DNA from: Parus major
Lineage: Eukaryota > Chordata > Aves > Passeriformes > Paridae
Length of the DNA stretch: 64,000 nucleotides
Assembly (NCBI RefSeq): GCF_001522545.3
Contig: NC_031777.1
Location: forward strand, 725,074 to 789,073
Reading direction: 5' to 3'
Part shown: piece after piece, positions 43,201 to 50,100 of the stretch
Position numbering within the stretch: the first letter of the stretch is position 1
Layout: each line of letters begins with the position of its first letter
Translations under genes and position numbers: made by a program
Notes under the pieces: model-generated
What the model was told of the DNA's origin: nothing
What the model saw: the letters and a program-made list of their open reading frames with translations, nothing else
The model's database searches: none

Positions 43201-43408
43201 TGCTGATTCTGTGACCGCCCAGCGCCCCATCCCCACCTCCCGACCCCGGTTCCGCGCATCCCGCCCAGGGAGCGCTCCTCGCCGCGGCAGCGGGCGCGGC
43301 CCCGGGTGCCCGGCGGCGGCGGGGCTGAGAGGCCGGCACTCACCAGAGCAGGGCGCAGAGCAGGAGGCAGGAGCCCAGCGCCAGGGGCCGGCGGGGCGGC
43401 TCCCTCAT
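6841..43408 (-). CDS. SUCO: SUCO, SUN domain-containing ossification factor (24 coding exons, complete)
   Basis: SUCO is an ER membrane glycoprotein related to yeast Slp1. Its mouse loss (Opt) impairs rough-ER expansion and bone formation, and the yeast homologue protects soluble ER proteins from degradation. I joined 24 exons with consistent phases into one uninterrupted frame of 1,248 residues (human about 1,254). Visible parts in order: a signal peptide (about 1-28; [20 protein letters not shown]); a low-complexity acidic luminal region (about 59-300) ending near the conserved [18 protein letters not shown]; the SUN domain (about 303-455; [17 protein letters not shown] to [18 protein letters not shown]); a poorly conserved Ser/Thr/Glu-rich region (about 500-895, mostly exon 18); a coiled coil (about 899-999); one membrane segment (about 1006-1023); and a basic Ser-rich C-terminal tail ending in VSGHI. 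The start was chosen because its Met opens the signal peptide and the first-exon donor joins W22 in phase. The gene reads leftward from a CpG island. No frameshift or premature stop was seen. Confidence 0.96.
7398..7453 (-). CDS. SUCO: SUCO exon 23
   Basis: Codes for residues 1082-1100 ([19 protein letters not shown]). The acceptor is tcttgcag|TG and the donor AAGAAG|GTACAA, phase 0. The intron that follows is only 110 bp. Confidence 0.95.
8534..8625 (-). CDS. SUCO: SUCO exon 22
   Basis: Codes for residues 1051-1082 ([20 protein letters not shown] ... LAGKE), basic and on the far side of the membrane. The acceptor is tttcctag|G and the donor AGAAG|GTATTA, phase 1. Confidence 0.95.
8962..9116 (-). 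CDS. SUCO: SUCO exon 21 (membrane segment)
   Basis: Codes for residues 1000-1051. [20 protein letters not shown] continues as VLFVQRCR, the single membrane span with a basic stop-transfer flank. [15 protein letters not shown] follows. The acceptor is ccctgcag|GTT and the donor AAAAG|GTAATG, phase 2. Confidence 0.96.
10015..10119 (-). CDS. SUCO: SUCO exon 20 (coiled coil)
   Basis: Codes for residues 965-999 ([20 protein letters not shown] ... TVAELKRE), the second half of the coiled coil just before the membrane segment. The acceptor is caccacag|GAT and the donor GTGAG|GTAATG, phase 0. Confidence 0.96.
11370..11457 (-). CDS. SUCO: SUCO exon 19 (coiled coil)
   Basis: Codes for residues 935-964 ([20 protein letters not shown] ... 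IAEEQ), with heptad-like hydrophobic spacing. The acceptor is ttttag|G and the donor GAGCAG|GTATGA, phase 0. Confidence 0.96.
12261..13415 (-). CDS. SUCO: SUCO exon 18 (large central exon)
   Basis: Codes for residues 550-935, almost a third of the protein. It starts [20 protein letters not shown] and contains [15 protein letters not shown], then a Cys-rich stretch ([20 protein letters not shown]). A long Glu/Ser/Thr/Val-rich part has drifted far from human. The end is again conserved: [20 protein letters not shown] and [20 protein letters not shown], where the coiled coil begins. The acceptor is tgttgtag|A and the donor CAGAG|GTGAGG, phase 2. Confidence 0.96.
14323..14419 (-). CDS. SUCO: SUCO exon 17
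   Basis: Codes for residues 518-550 ([20 protein letters not shown] ... PTPVPSP). It is Thr/Pro/Ala-rich, with a possible N-glycosylation site (NVT). The acceptor is cctgcag|CT and the donor CCAGA|GTAAGT, phase 2. Confidence 0.93.
14927..15001 (-). CDS. SUCO: SUCO exon 16
   Basis: Codes for residues 493-518 ([25 protein letters not shown]), matching human [20 protein letters not shown]. The acceptor is cttttag|AT and the donor TGAAG|GTACTG, phase 1. Confidence 0.95.
17237..17302 (-). CDS. SUCO: SUCO exon 15
   Basis: Codes for residues 471-493 ([22 protein letters not shown]). The acceptor is atacatag|AT and the donor CTACAA|GTGAGT, phase 1. Confidence 0.95.
17790..17881 (-). CDS. SUCO: SUCO exon 14 (end of SUN domain)
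   Basis: Codes for residues 440-471 ([20 protein letters not shown] ... ELFDEDY). It is nearly identical to human. The acceptor is gatcacag|A and the donor TTATG|GTAAGC, phase 1. Confidence 0.96.
18803..18858 (-). CDS. SUCO: SUCO exon 13 (SUN domain)
   Basis: Codes for residues 422-440 ([18 protein letters not shown]). The [11 protein letters not shown] motif is a hallmark of the end of this SUN domain family. The acceptor is ttctttag|GTG and the donor ATAAG|GTAATA, phase 2. Confidence 0.96.
19095..19115 (-). CDS. SUCO: SUCO exon 12, a 21-nt microexon
   Basis: Codes for seven residues, MFIKYIK (415-421), inside the SUN domain. The acceptor is tcgcttcag|ATG and the donor ATAAAG|GTTAGC, phase 0 on both sides. 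The peptide is needed to match human [19 protein letters not shown] and is too short for ordinary ORF detection. Confidence 0.95.
19116..21029 (-). other. SUCO: SUCO intron 11
   Basis: This 1.9-kb intron precedes the 21-nt microexon. It holds an alternating TA/CATA tract near 20,615-20,657 with local dyad symmetry. No gene was seen. Confidence 0.65.
21030..21135 (-). CDS. SUCO: SUCO exon 11 (SUN domain)
   Basis: Codes for residues 379-414 ([20 protein letters not shown] ... MYAKYVK). The [20 protein letters not shown] core is almost identical to human. The acceptor is tttctag|G and the donor GTTAAG|GTAACT, phase 0. A 67-bp tandem duplication lies about 100 bp upstream of this acceptor. Confidence 0.96.
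21235..21368. repeat. Identical 67-bp tandem duplication in SUCO intron 10
   Basis: Positions 21,235-21,301 and 21,302-21,368 are the same 67 bases, starting cattttgttctttccatctg and ending cacacaataatac, with no mismatch that I can see. The copies abut directly. They lie 100-233 bp upstream of the exon 11 acceptor on the minus strand, so a branch-point region could be affected. Full identity suggests a recent event, or an assembly artefact. Confidence 0.95.
22124..22231 (-). CDS. SUCO: SUCO exon 10 (SUN domain)
   Basis: Codes for residues 343-379 ([20 protein letters not shown] ... FLVSISD). The motif [20 protein letters not shown] is typical of the SUCO/Slp1 type of SUN domain. The acceptor is tctttaag|G and the donor GACAG|GTATGT, phase 2. 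Confidence 0.96.
22847..22914 (-). CDS. SUCO: SUCO exon 9 (SUN domain)
   Basis: Codes for residues 321-343 ([22 protein letters not shown]), part of the SUN beta-sandwich. The acceptor is ttctacag|AGC and the donor ATCTG|GTAGGT, phase 2. Confidence 0.95.
23393..23517 (-). CDS. SUCO: SUCO exon 8 (start of SUN domain)
   Basis: Codes for residues 279-320 ([20 protein letters not shown] ... ILAANPEAK). The stretch [20 protein letters not shown] is nearly invariant in SUCO proteins and opens the SUN domain. The acceptor is ttcctag|GT and the donor GCAAAG|GTAAGC, phase 0. Confidence 0.96.
23751..23871 (-). CDS. SUCO: SUCO exon 7
   Basis: Codes for residues 239-279, including the strongly conserved [19 protein letters not shown] block just before the SUN domain. 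The acceptor is tttgcag|AAA and the donor AAAAGA|GTAAGT, phase 1. Confidence 0.96.
24823..24973 (-). CDS. SUCO: SUCO exon 6
   Basis: Codes for residues 188-238 ([18 protein letters not shown] ... [13 protein letters not shown]). It is highly similar to human [18 protein letters not shown]. The acceptor is ctttcag|C and the donor GGGAG|GTAAGC, phase 0. It contains a possible N-glycosylation site (NAS). Confidence 0.94.
25146..25286 (-). CDS. SUCO: SUCO exon 5
   Basis: Codes for residues 141-188 ([20 protein letters not shown] ... SSFVSPPE). The motifs [10 protein letters not shown] and SFVSPP correspond to human EQSETDCDVG and SFVSPP. The acceptor is cccttcag|T and the donor GAGAG|GTGAGT, phase 2. 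Confidence 0.93.
25287..28467 (-). other. SUCO: SUCO intron 4
   Basis: A 3.2-kb A/T-rich intron. No second gene, repeat array or recognisable transposon was seen. Confidence 0.65.
28468..28613 (-). CDS. SUCO: SUCO exon 4
   Basis: Codes for residues 93-141 ([17 protein letters not shown] ... [15 protein letters not shown]). It is Ser/Thr/Pro-rich and matches the human stretch with SSSSTSEITPISK. The acceptor is ttttacag|ACA and the donor CCTGA|GTAAGC, phase 2. Confidence 0.9.
29875..29976 (-). CDS. SUCO: SUCO exon 3, ending at a GC donor
   Basis: Codes for residues 59-92 ([16 protein letters not shown] ... LTKSEQ), an acidic luminal stretch that is weakly conserved. The acceptor is atatcccag|GGG. 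The donor reads CAG|GCAAGG, a GC-AG intron; phase 0 on both sides fits exon 4. Reading past this donor would add about 13 codons before a stop. The low conservation makes this the least certain SUCO exon. Confidence 0.8.
31779..31861. repeat. AT-rich AAATTAAT/AATAAA low-complexity tract
   Basis: The tract is made of degenerate aaataaatt and aataaata units. It is bounded by two copies of gaaggaattaa (starting near 31,779 and 31,846), so slippage or segmental duplication has probably extended it. Confidence 0.8.
32291..32399 (-). CDS. SUCO: SUCO exon 2
   Basis: Codes for residues 22-58, starting [12 protein letters not shown], the counterpart of human WLPSWRVCCKES. The acceptor is tattag|G after a run of T on the minus strand. 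The donor is GAAAAG|GTATGC. The exon ends in phase 0. It completes the signal-peptide region and starts the acidic luminal part (SEDENVQEK). Confidence 0.92.
32400..43343 (-). other. SUCO: SUCO intron 1
   Basis: This is the largest intron, at 10.9 kb. It holds an A/T microsatellite near 33,598-33,630, an AT-rich palindromic tract near 37,732-37,806, and a short duplicated acacaagcatcaacac motif near 42,292-42,323. The last 450 bp before exon 1 become CpG-rich as the promoter island begins. I found no further exon. Regulatory elements are likely in a first intron but cannot be seen directly. Confidence 0.6.
37732..37806. repeat. AT-rich repeat with a 24-bp perfect palindrome
   Basis: The run is almost pure A/T (attaataata, taaaatatat). 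It includes a perfect inverted repeat at 37,782-37,805, centred in attaattaattaat and closed by ataac/gttat. Such tracts arise from microsatellite growth and can extrude cruciforms. Confidence 0.8.
43344..43408 (-). CDS. SUCO: SUCO exon 1 (start codon, signal peptide)
   Basis: Codes for residues 1-22, beginning [20 protein letters not shown]. The hydrophobic core after two arginine-proline motifs is a typical signal peptide. The donor is CTG|GTGAGT at 43,343-43,342, leaving phase 2 (TG), which joins the G of exon 2 to give tryptophan 22, as in human SUCO. The exon lies inside the CpG island. Confidence 0.93.
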
Positions 43409-43522
43409 CGTCTTCCCCGTCTGGCTGGCGCGGCCGGGGCGAGGCGGCGCATCCTCCTGCGGGCGGCGGGAGCGGCGGGAGGCGCTGAGGGGGATCGGCC
43501 GTTGTTGCGCACGGCCCCTCCC

Positions 43523-43538
43523 CGCGCGCGCGCGCGCG
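43523..43538. repeat. (CG)8 dinucleotide run
   Basis: Sixteen bases of alternating C and G lie about 115 bp upstream of the SUCO start codon. The run can adopt Z-DNA and is rich in methylation sites. Confidence 0.9.
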
Positions 43539-43970
43539 GCCGTTACTGCCCGCCGGGCCGGGCCCCCCGCCCCGCCCCTTTCACTGCCTCACGCGCTGAG
43601 CTGGAAGGATGCGCGTCACGCGCACCGCGCCGCCAGCCAATGGCCTGAGAGCTCCGCGGGATGGCCCCGCCTTCCGATCCCGCCGATTGGACAGCGGGCT
43701 CAGCTGTCCCCGCCCCTCCAAGGACCCCGCTATGTGAGGTGTCTGCGGCAAGCAAGCCGTTAAAGGGAAATCGCCATAGCGATAAACGATGGATGGCGGC
43801 CAAACCACCGGCCGCAAAGCGCCTGAGGAGCGGCGCGGCCTCCGATTCCAGGGACATTTCAAGCATCGGCGCTCCCACGTGACAGCTCCTAATAATTTTT
43901 TTTAATTTTGATCAGGCTTCTCTGCGGGCTGCCGGGCGCTGAGGCCCGAAGAGGGAACGCCGCGCGGGGG

Positions 43971-43990
43971 CTGCTGGGAGTTGTAGTTCC
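43971..43990. promoter_or_regulatory. ZNF143/THAP11-type promoter motif
   Basis: The sequence ctgctgggagttgtagttcc is the reverse of the well-known ACTACAAYTCCCAGCAG promoter element bound by ZNF143 (Staf) and THAP11. It usually sits within about 100 bp of a transcription start. It is some 560 bp from the SUCO ATG, so it may mark an upstream or divergent start. Confidence 0.65.
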
Positions 43991-44021
43991 GGGCCGGACG
44001 GGATCGAAGCGCGAGTCTCCG

Positions 44022-44033
44022 GCCGCCATTTTG
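44022..44033. promoter_or_regulatory. YY1-type motif (GCCGCCATTTTG)
   Basis: This is the reverse complement of CAAAATGGCGGC, the classic YY1 element found just downstream of many vertebrate transcription starts. Together with the motif 40 bp away it suggests a second start site in this part of the island. Confidence 0.6.
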
Positions 44034-44110
44034 CGGGCCCCCTGAGGGGTCCGTGAGGGGCAGCGGAGCTCGGCTTCACCCCGTGCTCGTGGGGGCGCCC
44101 GAGGTGTGTC

Positions 44111-47100
44111 AGCGTACATTTATTTCCACCTTAGGAGCAGGGGCCGAGTAGGGAGTGCTCCTGGGAAACGCTCAGGGAATACAGGCCAGGTAGCATCTGG
44201 GACGGAAGAGAGGAGCCTCCAATTGCACGGGACCGGGAGAAGAACACACCAGTTGTTGCCAAAACATGAGGCGTTTTGTGCATAACCCGGCCCAAATCCG
44301 CCCATCTACAGCTTTGGTCTTCACACTGAGGCAGGAAAAGCTTCCTTGCGCCTCACTCCTGCCAAAAACACCCTGAGGATCGGGGTTCTCCGTGCCGGGG
44401 AGCGGGGTCGAGCGACACGGCCGGGCCCAGGGAGCCCTGCAAGGTGCAGGTGGGTGAGTCAGGAGTGTGCCACGCTGGAAACGTGCACATGTCAGGACTC
44501 TGAACGAGGAAGGACAGCTCAGCCCGCGGGGAGGGTGTGAATCACGGCAATCCCAGCAGCAGCAGGTCACAGCTGCTGTTTTCCCCAGAGCAGCTCCAGC
44601 CTCATGACCCGGCCTGTACAGAGCTGCGGGATGACGTGCCTGGAGTCAGCCAGCAGTGGAAAGCCCTGGAAAGTCTTTGTGTGTGTTCTTTCCCTGATTT
44701 TTCACCCTGTAACTTGGTGCCTTCGTTAACACCTGGCACTCTGCCCTTCTGAAATTCCCAGAGGAGTGGAAGCAGCCCTGCCATTTGAACCAGGTCTGGG
44801 AGCGCCTCTGCCTTTCGGGTCATTTGTCCATCCCAACAACACAGCCTTGGCCACAAAGTGCCTGTTGTGGACGGCCAGGATCAGAGCATCCATCCATGAA
44901 GCACTAGAAACTCAAACAACTGCTGATCTGGCTGATGAAAGAGATGGTAAACATTCATTACCCCATTGCTGAGTACTGCCAGCCACAGCTCTTGGCCTCA
45001 GCGCTGCCACGGGGTATGGCTGAGCCTGTCTCCGTGGTCAGCCTCCGTTGTGCTCCCTCCTGGGACGGGAATTCCTGCAGCAGTTCCTCTCCCTGGGGAC
45101 TGGAGAAGTGTGATCCCGTTCCCAGCCAGGGAGTAAGCACAGCTTAGACCAAACACGGCCCAAGAGCTGTCACAGAGGACACATCATTTCAGGGGAAGCT
45201 TCGCAGTGCTGGGATCCTGGAGAAAAAGCCCCTTTGAGTCAGTGCCCACCAGGTACAAGCATCCCCCAAAAGTGCCTGGATCAGCCAGACAGGGGCTTGA
45301 TGTCCCCTCCTCTGCCATACCCACATACCAGCGCTTGCTAAGCTTGTTTCTCAACCACTGATGAGCAATATGAGTCAAAAAATGACAGATTACCCAATCT
45401 CCCAACTAGAGCCCCTAATTAACCCAAAACCCAGTGGCCTGTGGGGTTACCAGGGAGCAAATATTTGTGTGGGATTCTCAAAAAGTGCTGCACCTTTGTA
45501 GCAGGGTTTTTTTCGCTTCCTCTTGGCCAAATTTCTCACGGAAAACCCCAGGACGAAGCGAGCAAGCTGGTGCAGTTCCTGTGAAGCCCTGGGGCTGGAT
45601 TTGAGCTCACCCTGCATCCCCTGGGCAGGAATAAACGTGGGCTGTGGTGCTTGGCACCCCAGGTTGGGAAAGCTGGAGGAGGCCACCCAAGGGACACTTC
45701 CTGAGAAGGTGGTGCTGTTTGACCTGCACAGCAATGGGGCAATGCTTGTCCATTGCACTCCAACCCTCCAACAGGCTTGCTTGTAGAGTATCCCCCAAAG
45801 ATTTGGGCATTTTAGGGCTGACTTTTTAGAGACACCTGATCCTGGGGTACACCCTGGGCCTTTGCCTTTCAGCACTTTGCAGCATTTGTTTGCTGCAGTG
45901 GCAAACCCTTCTCTCCCATTCATCCCTATCTGCTCTTTACAAAGGCTTCTTGTTTTCCCAAGTGTTGCCTTTTTTCTTTTTTTTTTCCCCCCACGTGTGA
46001 TTTAATTCACACAAACTCCTTCCTCTTCTGACTATTGATCTTGGCTCCTTACTGGTTAAAATAAAGTAAATCTTTCATAAGCAGGTTCTGACAACACAAC
46101 TTTTGTTCCTTCCAGACACAATTTCCTGTTTAATTTCCTGACCGTTTCTTACTTGGTAAAGGAAAAGCTGTAAATTGCAAGATTGCTTCAGAGACCTTCC
46201 TCTGACTGCAGATGAACTGTTAACCACTTGCAGGAGAGAATCCAGCAAACCAGCACAAAACTTGTAAAAAAAACCTCATTTTCTTTTATATCTTCTGCGA
46301 TTCGCACCGAGAGGAAAGCTGCGCAAAAAATAAAGGTTGGAAACATTTTCCTTGGAAAATCAAACAGGAGCAACTCCACCTCCAGCTGAGCAGGTAATTG
46401 CACTTTCATCACTCAGCAAACCGCCTGTGACACGTGGGCTGTGCTTCTGTGGTCCCAAATGTGGGCATCCCCCCGCATGGGCTCTGATTCCCACTCCCAC
46501 CCTCCTTCAAATCCCGGGAGATGCCGAGAGATTCCCGCGGTCACAGTGACCGGCTGATCCAACGGGACATTCCCGGGCGGGGTCACCGGGAATGCTGCGG
46601 GGTAATGAAGGTGGGCTGGCGCCGGGCAGCTCTTGGCACGCAGGGACACGGTGACACCCGGCTGGGGCTGCGTGACCTGGAGAGGAGAGCTCAGATCTCC
46701 AGCCAGCCCTGCCCCAAAGAGCCCCGAGTCCCGGCACGGGTGGCACAGTGCCACTGCTCCCAAAAGCAGGATGGAGCCAGCAGCACCTGTGACAGCCCCT
46801 AGGGCAGCTCCTGCAGCACACAGGTCTCCTCCACCTGGCTCTGAGCCCCCTCTTTAGAGGTTCAAAACCTGCAGTGTAAGATGAAGAAAATGGATTGAGG
46901 TGGGAATGTCACTTTTGAGAGCATTTGTATTTCGGTTTCTCATTTCACGTGGCTAAATTTTAACTTTGCCTAGAAATGGGAGATAAAACGATTGCTCCAG
47001 CAGGGGTGCCCAGGCAGGTACAGCAGGAAGCTGCAGCATCTCCTGGCCCTGCTGCAGAACCACAAAGCCTCTGCAGGACAGCAAGCACTCTTTCCTACAG

Positions 47101-50100
47101 CCAGTGCTTGGGAGCAGATGGAAAATGACTTCTGGGGAAGGGATCCACCTTATCCTAGGCTGGCTGGCAAGTGTTCCAGGCACAACTTCAGCAGCACCTT
47201 GGCAATGCTGTGATGGCCGTGCAGAGAGCCCTGGTGCTGGAGAAGACAAACATGGTCAGCCACTGGGGAGCTTCTCTTGCCATCTGATGGGGCTGATGGA
47301 ATGGGGAGAGTCCAAAGGCTGCTGACAGCTGAGACACAGAGAATCCAAATTAACTCTTGCTCTCGTGATGGAAATGTGGGACCACGTGGGGTGAACCATG
47401 GTGGCTGCCTTGGTGCCCCTGGTGCTTCCCAGCAGCTGCTGTTTGAGCCCCCCTGGGAAAAGAAAAATCAAATTTCACTGCAGAAACTGAGAAACAGCAA
47501 AACTTTGCAATGCAAGCATAAAGGTTTTTTTAGCCTTTATTTCTGGGAAGACAGCGTGGGCCGAAGCTTCCCCTTCCTTCTTCACCCTCTCGCCCTGGGC
47601 TGAGGGGAAGGGCTGGGAAAGCACCTGGTGCGGGCCAGGGCTGGTTTTCTCTATGGCCCTGTGCAAATCAAGGCCACGGTGAGGGATGCCACAGGCACCT
47701 GATCCAGCAGGCCAGAGCATCTGTGGCTTTCTCAGCACAAACCCAAAGCTGAGAGCCACCCCCACACATCCCCGGGGCTGCAGGGTGGTCAGAGCCCTGG
47801 GCAGCAGTGCCAGGAGCATGGGAGGGTGGCACAGCCCATACAGGAGCATCAGAACCTCTCCCAGATCCCAGAGGTGGGGATGAGGGACCCACAGGGCTGG
47901 CCAGGCACACACAGGGAGCGCCACAGGCTCAGCAGCTTCCCTTCCCCTTTCTGCCTACCACTAAAATACACAGAATTCCCACCTGGCTCCATCCCCTCCC
48001 TGCCACATATTTAAAAACACGGAGAGGGGCCAGGGGGTGGCTGGCAGCAGGAGTGTCACTCCTCAGGGACTCATGCTCCAGGGGAACAGGCACGCACTTC
48101 CAGGACGAGCTCGTGTTGCAGGGAGAGGCATTGCATGTGTGAAAAACACCCCTCAGCCCCGACATCGCTGCTCTCACATGGGCTCCTGCTTGGAGCTCCA
48201 GGGAGATGCTCAAGGGAAGAGGGCAGGGGGGGCTCCTGCTGTGAACATCTCCTGGGAAATGGCTGTTTCCAGACTCAGGCCATGCTGGGTTTGAACAAAG
48301 GCTTCTTTACTTGGCAAATGGGAAGGTGAGCACAGAGGATCCTCTCGCAGCACACCAGGCCAGGACAGGGAGTTGCAAACTCTTTTTGACCTGTGCACAC
48401 CAACTTTTTCCCCAGCTACACTTCCTAGGAAAACCAACAGCGTTTGCATACACGGTTTCATCCAATATCCCCCTCCCCATTTACAGAACAAAAATATCTC
48501 CATGGCAGAAACTCAAAACCTTGTTAGAAGCTCTGGGTCCCCTCACACTCTGTGTCCCAGAGCTGCAAGGGGAGGGAAGTGGCTGCTGTAGGGGGCTCAG
48601 GGTGGGGCAGGTTGGTGCTGGGTGCTGCCCTGTGGCTCCAGCCACCACCCCCTTGACGGGACACTGCTTTCACCCTCTGGGGTAAAAGTTGGGTTTTTCA
48701 GTGTTTTGCCAGCTGCAGCTCTTGATGCCTTTCCACCAGCTGTGGAAGAGCTGGGTCAGCAGTTCACATCCCATCCCTACTCAACATTTAGGGCTAAACA
48801 AGGGGGAACAGTGAGAAACCACTTGGCAAAGCTTTGTTTTGGAGCCCCAGCCCTGCTCTGCCAGGAGACAGACACCTGTGTGGATCCTAAGACCCTCCTT
48901 GTTCCCAAATCTCGGTTTTCACCATCCAGCTTCTGTGACAACCCGTGCTCAGGTCCCACAGGCAGGTTTTATTATTTTATACCCCAGGTCTGGTTTCCTC
49001 CCTGCGTCTCTGGGTTAGAGACGTGCCACGTGCAGCTGAAGGTTGAGCTGAGCTTACCTGAGCAGCTGAAGTTCGGACTCATCCCACCCTGGAGCACCCT
49101 GAAACTGGCAGAGCACATTGCTGATGTCATTTTTGGCTGCAGTTTCCTTGGGGTTTTCTTTTTTTAAAGCAGATTAAAAACCCTCATCTTTACTAGGTGA
49201 CAGCTTGACCCTGGTGGAGTTCTCTTACAAAACAGGCCCCGCTGACCCACTGCCCTGGAGCTGGCCAGGCCCTGGCTGGGCTGCCTTGTCCCTTTTTCCA
49301 GAGCCCAGAGTGGGTGGTAGGGAGGGTGTTTTGCCAGAGGGATCCATGCTGACCGTCAGGGAATGCCAGAAGCGAGGGAGCTCAGTTTCACAGCCCCCCC
49401 ACGTGCTGTGTGTTCCAGAGGTCAAATCCCTGCAGGCATGTGTCTTTCCACATCACATCTCTCCTGCCCCACATCCTCAGCCTTCCCCTGCAAGAGGCTC
49501 AGCAAATCCCAAACTGTGCCCTGAGTCCAGTGTGGGCTTCTCAGACCCAATCCCAGTTTCCTGGACTGCTCTACCCAGCTCTGAGCAGGGTTTCTCCAGC
49601 AGCCTTGGGACCTCCTCATCTCAGCTCAGGAAATCTGAGCTGCACACAGGGAAGGGAGATGCCTGGGAGGGCTGGAGCAGCACCACACTCCTCCATGTCC
49701 AGGTCCTGCAGGGCTCCCAAGACAACCAGCCCTGTCTGCCCCAGTATCCCCCATGGGCTGGCGTCATCCCAGTCTGTGCTGGGAATCCAAACAATCCTGA
49801 AAGAGGTGATTGCAAGAGAGCAGGCACAGCCTGTGTCCTGGGGCCTTTTAAGGCAGGAGATGATCTCTGGACATGGAAAAACGCAGCAGCTGGAGCTGCG
49901 CCAACCTTCCCCCTCCCTGAAAAACATTCCTGTGGAGGGAGGGTTGGGCTCCAGGGTCAAAGGGGGATGGCTTGGCAGAGACACCAGGCCCAAGGATCCA
50001 TAGCTGTGCTGTGACATCCCTGCAGGGACAGGGCCCCTTAGCAGAGTGTGCTGCTCAGTTATTTTGAAGCTGATTTCTGCAGCACAAGCGATGGTCGTCC

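Larger units (their letters stand above)
42890..44110. promoter_or_regulatory. SUCO: CpG-island promoter of SUCO
   Basis: This is a dense CpG region surrounding SUCO exon 1. On the minus strand upstream of the ATG it contains a (CG)8 run (43,523-43,538), GC boxes (43,570 and 43,708 regions), and CCAAT boxes (43,637-43,641 on plus; 43,686-43,690 on minus) about 230-280 bp from the start codon. An E-box CACGTG lies at 43,876-43,881. No TATA box is evident, which fits a broadly expressed gene. The transcription start is probably between 43,420 and 43,620; this is inference. Confidence 0.8.

Noticed and set aside
6841..43408. tRNA, snoRNA or microRNA genes within SUCO introns
   Set aside because: I looked for box C/D-type ends, tRNA A/B boxes and clear hairpins and saw none I could support by eye. 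A covariance-model scan would be needed to exclude them.
42959..43648. 229-codon plus-strand frame across SUCO exon 1
   Set aside because: It lies antisense to the promoter and first exon, with CpG-island composition (Arg/Ala/Gly/Pro) and no domain.
43889..44119. Small minus-strand protein starting at the YY1-type ATGGCGGCC
   Set aside because: The ATG is part of the regulatory motif, and the frame ends in low-complexity sequence without similarity to anything I know.
49205..50014. 269-codon plus-strand frame in the SUCO-PIGC interval
   Set aside because: It has no recognisable motif, no conserved composition and competing frames on both strands. It is a chance frame in GC-rich DNA.
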